A program made the translations under genes and the position numbers. This document shows positions 1-6,384 of a stretch of 6,384 nt of DNA, one piece after another. Origin of the DNA: Thermoleophilia bacterium (GTDB lineage Bacteria > Actinomycetota > Thermoleophilia > Gaiellales > Gaiellaceae); assembly GCA_013362295.1 (NCBI GenBank), contig JABFWJ010000133.1, forward strand, positions 1-6,384. The letters are read 5' to 3'. The notes below the pieces were generated by a model. The model had not been told where the DNA came from. It did no database searches and saw only the letters and a program-made list of their open reading frames with translations. The first letter of the stretch is position 1. Every line of letters begins with the position of its first letter.

Positions 1-729
1 GTCCGGCCGCCGGGCGCCGGGGATCGCGACGACGACCGGGGAGAGCCGGAGCAGCCGCGCGAGCGCCACCTCGGCCGGTGTGACGTGCTGCGCTTCCGCA
101 GCCGCGACGAGCTCGGTCCGGCGGGCGAGAGCGCGGACGCGACGCGGCCCCCCGAGCGGCGAGTGGGCGATCACCGCGACGCCGCGCTCGGCGCACCGCT
201 CCACGACGCCGCCGCGCACGGCGCGATCGTCGAAGACGCTCAGCGCGACCTGGACGGCGGCGATCGGCGCAAGCTCGAGGGCCTCGTCGAGCTGCCGCCG
301 ATTGACGTTCGCGACGCCGACGCGCCGTACGAAGCCCTCCTCGACGAGCCGTGCCAGCGCCCGCACCGAGGTCCGCCACGGTGTGCGCGGATCGGGCGCG
401 TGCACGAGGTAGAGGTCGATCGGCAGGCCGTCGAGGGCCGCGAGACTCGCCTCGCAGTCCCCGCGGATCGCCTTCGCCCGCCCGTCCGGGATCCACGCGC
501 CGCCGGCGCGCGACATGCCGCCTTTGGTGACGATCCGCGCGCGCGGCATCGCCGCGAGGGCGCGCGCGAGCAGCTGTTCGTTGTCACCGTAGGCGCGCGC
601 GGTGTCGAACACCGTGATCCCGGCCTCGACGGCCGCCGCGATCGTCGCGAGCGCGCGCTCATCGTCGCGGTCCTCGTCCGTCGACAGCCGCATGCAGCCG
701 AGACCGATGCGGAGCTCCGCATCGTCCAA
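1..729 (-). CDS. Aldo/keto reductase, C-terminus cut by left window edge
   Basis: Predicted NAD(P)H-dependent aldo/keto reductase, a cytoplasmic TIM-barrel oxidoreductase that reduces aldehydes or ketones; the substrate cannot be read from sequence. Numbering from the TTG at 729, 243 residues are visible. The early strand reads RIGLGCMRLS. The full catalytic tetrad is present: D42 and Y47 (in FDTARAYGDNE), K69 (VTKGG) and H110 (LYLVHAPD). Family landmarks follow in order: RRVGVANVN (about 135-143), AVQVALSVFD (158-167), VIAHSPLGG (186-194) and, at the edge, VVVAIPGARRP, the typical IPG strand near the cofactor site. The frame is uninterrupted to base 1, so only the last few dozen residues should be missing. 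TTG729 puts the start close to the first strand as in relatives; an in-frame GTG at 750 would add seven residues. Neither has a clear Shine-Dalgarno sequence. The gene diverges from the kinase array. Confidence 0.93.
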   Translation of the reverse strand, partial: MDDAELRIGLGCMRLSTDEDRDDERALATIAAAVEAGITVFDTARAYGDNEQLLARALAAMPRARIVTKGGMSRAGGAWIPDGRAKAIRGDCEASLAALDGLPIDLYLVHAPDPRTPWRTSVRALARLVEEGFVRRVGVANVNRRQLDEALELAPIAAVQVALSVFDDRAVRGGVVERCAERGVAVIAHSPLGGPRRVRALARRTELVAAAEAQHVTPAEVALARLLRLSPVVVAIPGARRPD

Positions 730-737
730 CCAGCCCG

Positions 738-770
738 TTGAGTCGTACACTCGACAACAGTACGTCGACG
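738..770. promoter_or_regulatory. Divergent start region with short inverted repeats, possible operator
   Basis: The two divergent genes begin about 8 bp apart, so control sequences must lie inside one reading frame or the other. This stretch is less GC-rich than its surroundings and contains several short inverted repeats: GAGT (740-743) with ACTC (749-752), CGTAC (744-748) with GTACG (760-764), and TCGAC (751-755) with GTCGA (764-768). TACACT at 746-751 resembles a -10 box on the plus strand but has no good -35 partner. A dimeric regulator site or overlapping promoters are possible; repeats this short also arise by chance. Confidence 0.2.
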
Positions 771-3593
771 CGCATTCCCGCACCGCCGCACGATCCCGCG
801 CTCCCGGGCCTGCCGACCGCGCTCGACGGCGACGCCGTGCGCACGCTGCTCGCGCCTCACGTCACGGACGGCTGCCGGCTCGTCTCCGTCCGCCCCGCAT
901 ACGTTCGCTACAAGCCGGGCACCAGCTGCCTCGTCCAGTACGAGCTCGACTTCGCCGGCCGACCCGGTTCGACGCTCGCGCACGTGAAGCTGTTCGCCGG
1001 TGTGCGCGCGCAGAAGCTCTGGGCGAAGGGATCGCTCCAGCAGCTCGCCGCGCAGAACGGGAGCGCGCCCCTCGCCTCGGCGGCGCACCTGCCGGAGCTC
1101 GGCGCCGTGCTGCACACGTTTCCCGTCGACCCGGCACTGCCCGCCCTCGTCGCAGCCGCCTCACCGGCCGCCGAGCTCGTCCGCTACAAGCCAGGTCGCA
1201 AGGCGCTCCTCCGTTACGGGCCCGCCTACGCCAAGCTCTATGACGACGAGCGCGCTCCCCTCGTCTTCGCGGCAGGCCGCGCGGTCGAGGCGGCGGGAAT
1301 CGCGACCGCGCATCCGCTCGCGTGCTTCCCGAGCCTGCGCATGGCCGTCCACGCCGAGGTCGCGGGCGTGCCGCTACGCGACCTGCACGGCGGCGCGTTT
1401 GCAGCCGGCGTGCGGGCGGCCGGCGAAGCGCTCGGCGCGCTGCACGCGATCGCCGTGCCGGGACTGCCGCGTCACACATGCGCCGACGAAGCGGGCGAGC
1501 TCGCGGCGGCCGCACGCGCGGTCGCAACGCTTCGTCCGGAGCTCGGCGAGGACGCCGCCCGCGTCGCGGCTGACGTGACGGATCTGCTGGCGGAGCTCGC
1601 GGGCGAGACGACCGCGACGCACGGGGACTTCTCCGACGACCAGGTGCTCGTCGCCGCCGACGGTGTCGTCCTCCTCGACTTCGACGAGAGCCGCGCCGCA
1701 CATCCATGGCGCGACGTGGGCAACTTCCTCGCACACCTCGCGCTGCGCGGGGACGACGCCGCGCGCTCGTCGTTCCTCGACGGGTACGGGCTGACGGACG
1801 ACGAGCGTCTCCGCCCGTTCGAGGCCGGTGCGCTGCTCAAGCTCGCGGTCGCCCCCTTCCGGCGACTCGAGGCGAACTGGCCGATCGGCCTCGAGCGGCG
1901 GCTGGCGCTTGCGCGCGGCCGGCTGCCCTCGACAACGGGCCGCCCCGTCGATGCGGCGCTGCCGCAGCTCGCGGCGCTCACGAATCCCAGCGTCGTCGCC
2001 GCTGCGCTCGGCCGCGAGGTGCTCGCCGCGACGATCGTCCGGCACAAGCCGGGCCGGCGCTGCGTCCTGCGCTACGAGCTCGACGGGAGCGTGCTCTACG
2101 GGAAGACATACGCGAGCGACCGCGGACCTCGTGTCTTTCGGAACCTCCAGGCGCTGGCGATGCCGGAGCCGGTCGCCTTCCTGGCCGGCCTGCGTCTGCT
2201 GCTGCAGCCAGAGGTACGCGGCACGCCGGTCCGCGCTGCGCTCCTCGCAGGTGAGGCCCAGGTCGCCGCCCGGATCGCCGAAGCCGTGCACGCACTCCAC
2301 CGGCGCCCTGTCACGCTCGCGCGCGAGCATGCGCTCGCCGATGAGCTGAACGCGCTCCGCATCAGGATCGAGGCGCTGACCGAGCACCGCGGGCGGGCGC
2401 AGCGTTGCTTCGCGCGCCTCGAGCGCGCCGCGGAGGAGCCCTGCTCGTGGCGGTCCGCGCCTGTGCACCGCGACCTCTACCACGACCAGGTGCTCCTCGA
2501 CGACGGCCGGCCGATTCTGCTCGACCTGGATGACGCGGCCATGTCCGAACCGGCGTTGGACGTCGCGAACTTCCTCGCGCACCTGCGGCTGCTCGCACTG
2601 CAGGAGCCGCAGCGCCGGGTGGATGTCGCGAAAGCCGCCGCGGCCTTCAGGAGCCGGTACGCCGCGCTCGATCCGCTTCTCGACCCGCGGCTCGTCCGCC
2701 TCCTGGAGGCCGGGACGCTGCTTCGCCTCGCGTGCATCCATGCGCCGCTCGGCCGGCCGCTCCTGCGGGAGTGTGAAGCGCTTCTGCCGGCGGAGGCGCC
2801 CGCGGTTCGGCTGCAACCGGGTAGCCAGCTGGAAGGCGCGCTCGACGGTCGTGCCGTGCTCGACCTTGCCGCCGCCTCGATCGAGAAGCACGCCGGGGTC
2901 CGGCCCACGGCCTGCCGAGCGTTTCTGCTCCGCCACAAGAAGGGGCGCGCCGTCGTGCTCTACCGGTTCGAGACGGCGGCGGGCGAGCTGGCGTTCATCG
3001 GCAAGTGGTTCGCGGACGGAGGCGGCACCGTGGCCGCCGAGGTTCATACGTTGCTGCGTGCCCGCGGCTTCGCCGGCGCCGACTTTGCGGTGGCCGCGCC
3101 GGTGCTGCACGATCCGGAGCTCGGCGTGCTGATCACGGAGGCGGCCGAGGGCCCCAGCCTGCGCGACGTGCTCGACGACGAGCCGGAGCAGGCGACACGG
3201 GCCGGCGGCTGGCTGGCGCGCTTCCACGGCTGCGGCGCGTTGCTGACGCACGGCGACTTCGCGGCCGCGGACGTCCTCGTCCCCGCCCGCGGGCCGACGG
3301 TCGTGGTCGACTTCGACAATGCAGCCCCGGGCGACCCCGCCTTCGACGTCGCCAACTTCGAGGCGACGCTCGAGCTGCGCGGGCTGCGCCGCTACGGGGA
3401 TCCAAACGCGTTCGCCGCCGCCGTCTCCGCGTTCCGGAGCGGCTACGAGGAGTACGCACCGCTGCCTCCGCTCGCGCCGGCAGTCGAGGCGCTCGTCTGG
3501 GCACGACTGGCCGAACGCAACCTGCGCGGGAAACCGGCCGGCGCGATCGGGCGTCATGCACTCGCCCGGTCGGCGTCGGTGCTCGATCGGTGA
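738..3593 (+). CDS. Tandem APH/maltokinase-like phosphotransferase: four N-lobes, three C-lobes
   Basis: A 951-residue fusion of kinase units of the aminoglycoside phosphotransferase/choline kinase fold, predicted to be cytoplasmic and to phosphorylate small hydroxylated substrates with ATP; the substrate is unknown. N-lobe modules share a [YH]K[PK]G strand motif followed by a putative ATP-binding lysine: Y58/K84, Y150/K166, H436/K456 and H733/K756. Catalytic loops are H295-G-D297 through Q302, H577-R-D579 through Q584, and H838-G-D840 through D845. Each is followed by a metal-binding DFD/DLD (D314, D596, D858) and a DV[GA]NF helix motif (326-330, 608-612, 870-874). The usual Asn is Gln, Gln and Asp; Gln here is known in maltokinase-type enzymes (HGD.H.GQ). 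The first N-lobe has no C-lobe of its own. The start is a TTG without an obvious ribosome site. The next candidate, GTG837 (residue 34), would remove an ALPGL segment that is echoed before the later units, so the TTG is preferred. No signal peptide or membrane segment. The fold is secure; the function is not. Confidence 0.88.
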   Translation: MSRTLDNSTSTRIPAPPHDPALPGLPTALDGDAVRTLLAPHVTDGCRLVSVRPAYVRYKPGTSCLVQYELDFAGRPGSTLAHVKLFAGVRAQKLWAKGSLQQLAAQNGSAPLASAAHLPELGAVLHTFPVDPALPALVAAASPAAELVRYKPGRKALLRYGPAYAKLYDDERAPLVFAAGRAVEAAGIATAHPLACFPSLRMAVHAEVAGVPLRDLHGGAFAAGVRAAGEALGALHAIAVPGLPRHTCADEAGELAAAARAVATLRPELGEDAARVAADVTDLLAELAGETTATHGDFSDDQVLVAADGVVLLDFDESRAAHPWRDVGNFLAHLALRGDDAARSSFLDGYGLTDDERLRPFEAGALLKLAVAPFRRLEANWPIGLERRLALARGRLPSTTGRPVDAALPQLAALTNPSVVAAALGREVLAATIVRHKPGRRCVLRYELDGSVLYGKTYASDRGPRVFRNLQALAMPEPVAFLAGLRLLLQPEVRGTPVRAALLAGEAQVAARIAEAVHALHRRPVTLAREHALADELNALRIRIEALTEHRGRAQRCFARLERAAEEPCSWRSAPVHRDLYHDQVLLDDGRPILLDLDDAAMSEPALDVANFLAHLRLLALQEPQRRVDVAKAAAAFRSRYAALDPLLDPRLVRLLEAGTLLRLACIHAPLGRPLLRECEALLPAEAPAVRLQPGSQLEGALDGRAVLDLAAASIEKHAGVRPTACRAFLLRHKKGRAVVLYRFETAAGELAFIGKWFADGGGTVAAEVHTLLRARGFAGADFAVAAPVLHDPELGVLITEAAEGPSLRDVLDDEPEQATRAGGWLARFHGCGALLTHGDFAAADVLVPARGPTVVVDFDNAAPGDPAFDVANFEATLELRGLRRYGDPNAFAAAVSAFRSGYEEYAPLPPLAPAVEALVWARLAERNLRGKPAGAIGRHALARSASVLDR

Positions 3594-3622
3594 TTGAAAA
3601 GCTTCACCGTCCGGCCTGAAAT
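3594..3622 (+). promoter_or_regulatory. Candidate promoter for the glycoside hydrolase gene
   Basis: The 59-bp gap after the kinase gene has an AT-rich patch with TTGAAA (3594-3599), 17 bp, then TGAAAT (3617-3622). The first matches the -35 consensus at five of six positions and the second the -10 at four of six, with ideal spacing. It would place the transcript start about 20-25 nt before the ATG at 3653. No Shine-Dalgarno-like purine run precedes that ATG. Read-through from the kinase gene remains possible, since no terminator hairpin is seen in this gap. Confidence 0.35.
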
Positions 3623-3652
3623 CGCTAACAGATCAGTGCCACGCTGCGTGCG

Positions 3653-4780
3653 ATGAGGGTCGCGTTCGCCTTGCTCCTGGCGGCGGCTGCCGTCGCTGCC
3701 TCGAGCGCGTCGGCCGCCCCCAAACTGCAACTCGGCATCACCGACAGCGGCGATGCCTACTTTGCCGATCCGCAGACGTTCTACCCGCGCCTCGGCGAGC
3801 TTCACGCGCAGCTCCTCCGTGTCCATCTGAACTGGGGCGGGCGTCTCGGAGTCGCCCAGCGGCGCCCGGAGAACGGGTTCGATCCGGCCGACCCGGCCTA
3901 CGACTGGAGCCGGTACGACCGGATCGTGCTGCGCGCCGACGAACAGGGCGTGCGCATCGTCTTCTCGATCTTCGGGTCGCCGCGCTGGGCGAACGGCGGG
4001 CAGCTCCCGACCCGCGCGCCCCGGCACGCGTCGGATCTCCAGGACTTTGCCTTCGCGGCCGCCGAGCGCTACGCCGGCGACTACGTCCGTGACGACGGTG
4101 TCACCCTGCCCGCGGTGCGCCGGTGGACGGCGTGGAACGAGCCGAACCTGCCGATCGGGCTCGTGCCTCAGTGGAAGCGCGTCGGTGGACACTGGGTGAT
4201 CCGGAGCGCGGTCGACTACGCGCGCATCTGCAACGCGATCGTCGATGGCATCCACAGCACGCTGCTGCGCGGCGAGCAGGTCGCCTGCGGGGACACCTCC
4301 CCGCGCGGCAACAACGCACCGACGAGCAGCCGTCCGACGACGTCGCCGATCGCCTTCCTGCGCGCGATGAAGAAGGCGGGCGCGACCGGCTTCGACGCCT
4401 ACGCGCACCATCCGTATGCGTTGAACCCGAACGAGACGCCGACGACGCGCCCGCGCGCGCGCACAGCGGTCTCCTTCGCAAACATCGACGACATGATCAA
4501 GGTCGTCACCCAGCTCTACGGCCGCAAGCCGATCTGGATCGACGAGTACGGATACCAGACGAACCCGCCGGACCACATGCTCGGGGTCACGCTCGCCGCA
4601 CAGGCGCGTTACCTCACCGCATCGGTACGGATCGCGCGCGCGAACCCGCGCATCACGATGCTGCTCTGGTTCCTGCTCTGCGACGAGTCGCGACTCGGCG
4701 GTTGGCAGTCCGGCCTCGAGACCGCCTCCGGCGTGCGCAAGCCGTCCTTCTTCGCCTTCGCCCGCGCCGCCGCGCGGTAG
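3653..4780 (+). CDS. Secreted clan-A (GH-A) glycoside hydrolase
   Basis: A 375-residue predicted exported glycosidase with a TIM-barrel of the GH-A clan, retaining mechanism. The N-terminus is a Sec signal peptide: M-R, a hydrophobic Leu/Ala/Val run (3-16) and an A-S-A cleavage site near residue 21. Barrel landmarks follow: LLRVHLNWGG (54-63), PAYDWSRYDRIV (81-92) opening a helix, IVFSIFGSPRWANGG (102-116), WNEPN (161-165) with E163 as acid/base at the end of strand 4, AYAHHPY (249-255), and WIDEYGY (295-301) with E298 as nucleophile at the end of strand 7. MLLWFLL (336-342) and WQSGL...G..KPSF near the end fit strand 8 and the final helix. Motifs of this style occur in GH5, GH39 and related families; I cannot assign the exact family or the substrate. 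No carbohydrate-binding module is attached. The ATG is chosen because it begins the signal peptide. It lies 59 bp after the kinase array on the same strand. Confidence 0.88.
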   Translation: MRVAFALLLAAAAVAASSASAAPKLQLGITDSGDAYFADPQTFYPRLGELHAQLLRVHLNWGGRLGVAQRRPENGFDPADPAYDWSRYDRIVLRADEQGVRIVFSIFGSPRWANGGQLPTRAPRHASDLQDFAFAAAERYAGDYVRDDGVTLPAVRRWTAWNEPNLPIGLVPQWKRVGGHWVIRSAVDYARICNAIVDGIHSTLLRGEQVACGDTSPRGNNAPTSSRPTTSPIAFLRAMKKAGATGFDAYAHHPYALNPNETPTTRPRARTAVSFANIDDMIKVVTQLYGRKPIWIDEYGYQTNPPDHMLGVTLAAQARYLTASVRIARANPRITMLLWFLLCDESRLGGWQSGLETASGVRKPSFFAFARAAAR

Positions 4781-4786
4781 CCATCG

Positions 4787-4830
4787 TCGGAGAGGAGGGG
4801 CGCCGCGCCGGCGGCGCCCCTCCTCTCCGA
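4787..4830. terminator. Bidirectional hairpin terminator between convergent genes
   Basis: Positions 4787-4806 and 4811-4830 form a perfect 20-bp inverted repeat around a 4-nt GCCG loop. It occupies most of the 58-bp gap between the stop codons of the glycoside hydrolase (4780) and the HYR protein (4839). Neither side has a T-tract, which is common for terminators in high-GC actinobacteria. Its position and symmetry fit termination of both convergent transcripts. Confidence 0.8.
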
Positions 4831-4838
4831 TCAACGGC

Positions 4839-6384
4839 CTACGGTCTCGGCGCGCAGCCGATCACGTTCGCGATGCGCGCGAGCTCACCGCGCAGCCAGT
4901 CGCGCTGGGCGGCGGTCAGCTTGGTGCCGAGATCACCGGCGAGCTGATCGTCGAACTGGCCGAGCAGCTTGCACGCCAGCGGGACTTTCGGCTTCGGCTG
5001 GGTGAGCGACCAGATCACGCCCATCACCCGGATCTCGGGCATGTGCCCCCGGATCCGCCAGGAGAGCACGACCTGCAGCGTGTCTCGCAGCTGCGCGACG
5101 GCACCCTTCACCTGGACGGTGAAGCTCCCGGCGGGCGAGGAGTTGCCGCGCGCGTCGGTCGCGGTGCAGGTGACGGTCGTCGTGCCAATCGCGAACACGG
5201 ACCCGGATGCCATGGAGCAGGCGGGGGCCACCGCGCCTCCGACCGAGTCGACGGCGGAGGCCGTGTACGTCACGACGGCACCGAGCGGTGATGTCGCGTT
5301 GACGACGATCGAGCCCGGCACGGTCAGCGTCGGCGCGGTCGTGTCGACCACCTTGACGTCGAAGCTCCCTGTGCTCTCGTTGCCGCGCACGTCCGCTGCG
5401 CTGCATGTCACGGTCGTCGAGCCGATCGGGAAGACCGCCCCGGACGGCGTCGAGCAGGTCGGGGTGACCGGACCGTCGACGAGGTCGCTCGCGGTTGCCG
5501 TGTAGTCCACGGCGGCCCCGGCAGCAGACGTCGCCTCGGTCGTGATCGTTCCCGGCAGCGTCAGCGCCGGCGGCTTCGAGTCGACGACCGCGACGTCGAA
5601 GCTCGCGGTGCCCACGTTTCCGTGCGCGTCGGTCGCCGAGCAGGTAACGGTCGTCACGGCGAGCGGGAACGTCGACCCGGATGGCGTCGAGCATGAGGTC
5701 GGGACGGCACCGTCGACGAGGTCGACCGCGGAGGTGTCGAAGCTAACGACCGCACCGTCGGCCGAGGTCGCCTCTGCCGCGAGCGTCGTCGGGGTGGTCA
5801 CGGCCGGTCCCGTCGTGTCACTCACGACGACGGCGAAGGACGCGGTTCCAACGTTGCCGTTCGAGTCAACGGCCGTGCACTGGACCGGCGTCTCGCCGAG
5901 CGGGAAGGCACTGCCGGGTGCCGGCGAGCACGAGGCACCCGCCACCGAGTCGTCAGGATCCGTCGCACCGAAGGCGTAGTTCACGGCCGTGTTCGGGCCG
6001 GTGGCCTCGGCCTGCAGGCCCGACGCGGTGATCGTCGGCGCGGTCGTGTCGACGGGAGCCGGAACGTCGTCGACGTTCACGGTCACCGTCGTGATGCTGT
6101 CGCAGACCAGCCGTGTCGTTCCGACGCACAGCTCGGTCAACCGCAACTCGACCGTCTTCAGGCCCGGGGTCGAGAACGTCGTCACGACGCTTTCGCCCTC
6201 GCCGAGCTTGTCGCCCAGGCGCGTGCCGTTCAGAAACGTCCACGTCAACCGGCACGACACCGTGCACGGCGTCGTCGACGTGAAGGTGATCGGCGCGCCG
6301 ACGAGGTACGGCCCTGGTGATGCTGCGGCCGTGGCCGTGTCGGTCGTCGCCGCGCGCGCTAGCGGTACGACGAGCAGGGTGAGT
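4839..6384 (-). CDS. Secreted PKD/HYR-repeat protein, N-terminus cut by right window edge
   Basis: 514 residues are visible before the TAG stop; the frame is open to the edge. The first residues, LTLLVVPLARA then ATTD, look like the end of a signal peptide, so the true start should lie only a few dozen bases outside. Next comes a PKD-like Ig-fold (about 6110-6310: PYLVGAPITF, then CRLTWTF and VVTTFSTPGLKTVELRL). Four HYR (hyalin repeat) domains follow, about 77-80 residues each, opening with D-[TS]-[TK]-x-P. Each has a C-x16-C pair and a GN close to its end. The C-terminal ~88 residues differ: a short strand-rich part, then predicted helix with two Cys, ending IGCAPRP. PKD and HYR domains are extracellular beta-sandwiches used in adhesion and protein or carbohydrate contacts; no catalytic domain is visible. 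No LPXTG motif or C-terminal membrane anchor is seen, so it is probably released or held by non-covalent contact. Convergent with the glycosidase. Confidence 0.87.
   Translation of the reverse strand, partial: LTLLVVPLARAATTDTATAAASPGPYLVGAPITFTSTTPCTVSCRLTWTFLNGTRLGDKLGEGESVVTTFSTPGLKTVELRLTELCVGTTRLVCDSITTVTVNVDDVPAPVDTTAPTITASGLQAEATGPNTAVNYAFGATDPDDSVAGASCSPAPGSAFPLGETPVQCTAVDSNGNVGTASFAVVVSDTTGPAVTTPTTLAAEATSADGAVVSFDTSAVDLVDGAVPTSCSTPSGSTFPLAVTTVTCSATDAHGNVGTASFDVAVVDSKPPALTLPGTITTEATSAAGAAVDYTATASDLVDGPVTPTCSTPSGAVFPIGSTTVTCSAADVRGNESTGSFDVKVVDTTAPTLTVPGSIVVNATSPLGAVVTYTASAVDSVGGAVAPACSMASGSVFAIGTTTVTCTATDARGNSSPAGSFTVQVKGAVAQLRDTLQVVLSWRIRGHMPEIRVMGVIWSLTQPKPKVPLACKLLGQFDDQLAGDLGTKLTAAQRDWLRGELARIANVIGCAPRP
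5106..6050 (-). repeat. Array of four HYR domain repeats
   Basis: In transcription order the units lie at 6050-5820, 5819-5580, 5579-5346 and 5345-5106. All contain the pattern C-S-x-A/P-x-G-S/A-x-F-x-[ILA]-x-x-T-x-V-x-C with exactly 16 residues between the cysteines, consistent with one conserved disulfide per unit. Units 2 and 3 are the most alike: both have DLVDG and CSTPSG. Unit 1 is the most divergent (DPDDSV, PAPGSAFPLG). The DNA copies have drifted, so this is an old protein-level duplication rather than a fresh DNA tandem repeat. Confidence 0.85.

Noticed and set aside
85..741. 218-residue plus-strand open frame at the left end
   Set aside because: Antisense shadow of the reductase, with low-complexity Arg/Ala/Asp composition.
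837..839. GTG at residue 34 as the start of the kinase array
   Set aside because: Residues 21-33 resemble the segments preceding the later N-lobes, so they look coding. This is not fully excluded because the TTG at 738 has no ribosome site.
240..1115. 291-residue minus-strand open frame spanning the reductase and the start of the kinase gene
   Set aside because: It reads the reductase region out of frame and gives Arg/Ser-rich sequence; the true frame shows the full aldo/keto reductase tetrad.
1620..1643. Reading the kinase units as an antibiotic-resistance aminoglycoside phosphotransferase
   Set aside because: Only the fold is shared. Tandem units, the Gln in the loop and the KPG-type N-lobe motif do not match resistance enzymes.
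1374..3557. 727-residue open frame on the minus strand opposite the kinase array
   Set aside because: It is rich in Arg/Glu/Val with no recognisable domain, and lies antisense to a frame with repeated kinase motifs. Long antisense frames are expected at this GC content.
4448..4464. Alternating CG/GC run inside the glycoside hydrolase gene
   Set aside because: It encodes a Pro-Arg-Ala-Arg stretch in a surface loop and is explained by codon bias; no repeat unit or regulatory role is evident.
3554..4834. 426-residue minus-strand open frame opposite the glycoside hydrolase
   Set aside because: It runs through the hairpin and the intergenic gap, is Arg-rich, and opposes a gene with signal peptide and catalytic motifs.
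4839..6260. GTG at 6258-6260 as the start of the HYR protein
   Set aside because: The same frame continues upstream with the first strands of the PKD-like domain and the end of a signal peptide up to the window edge, so an internal start would split a domain.

Overview
This is a very GC-rich window with four protein-coding genes, two of them cut by the window edges. There are no RNA genes, mobile elements or CRISPR arrays that I can see. The strong GC bias, the frequent GTG/TTG starts and a secreted HYR-repeat protein suggest a high-GC actinobacterium. A Thermoleophilia-type lineage (Gaiellales/Solirubrobacterales) is a reasonable guess, but no marker gene settles it.

Layout: (1) Positions 1-729, minus strand, hold most of an aldo/keto reductase with the complete Asp-Tyr-Lys-His tetrad; its C-terminus runs off the left edge. 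(2) Positions 738-3593, plus strand, hold a 951-residue protein made of tandem APH/maltokinase-type kinase units: four ATP-binding N-lobe modules but only three catalytic C-lobes. It diverges from the reductase with almost no intergenic space. (3) Positions 3653-4780, plus strand, hold a secreted clan-A (TIM-barrel) glycoside hydrolase with both catalytic glutamates visible. (4) Positions 4839 to the right edge, minus strand, hold a secreted protein with a signal-peptide remnant, a PKD-like domain, four HYR repeats and a C-terminal helical module. A near-perfect 20-bp hairpin fills the gap between the convergent genes 3 and 4 and probably ends transcription from both sides.

How the genes may work together is inference. 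The kinase array and the glycosidase are co-directional and 59 bp apart. The kinase motifs resemble those of sugar kinases such as maltokinase, so cytoplasmic phosphorylation of a sugar released outside the cell is one possible link. An AT-rich gap with a promoter-like sequence before the glycosidase argues that it may instead be transcribed on its own. The HYR protein is convergent and need not belong to the same pathway.

The most unusual object is the fused kinase array, with Gln, Gln and Asp in place of the usual Asn of the catalytic loop, an extra unpaired N-lobe at the front, and a shortened third unit.
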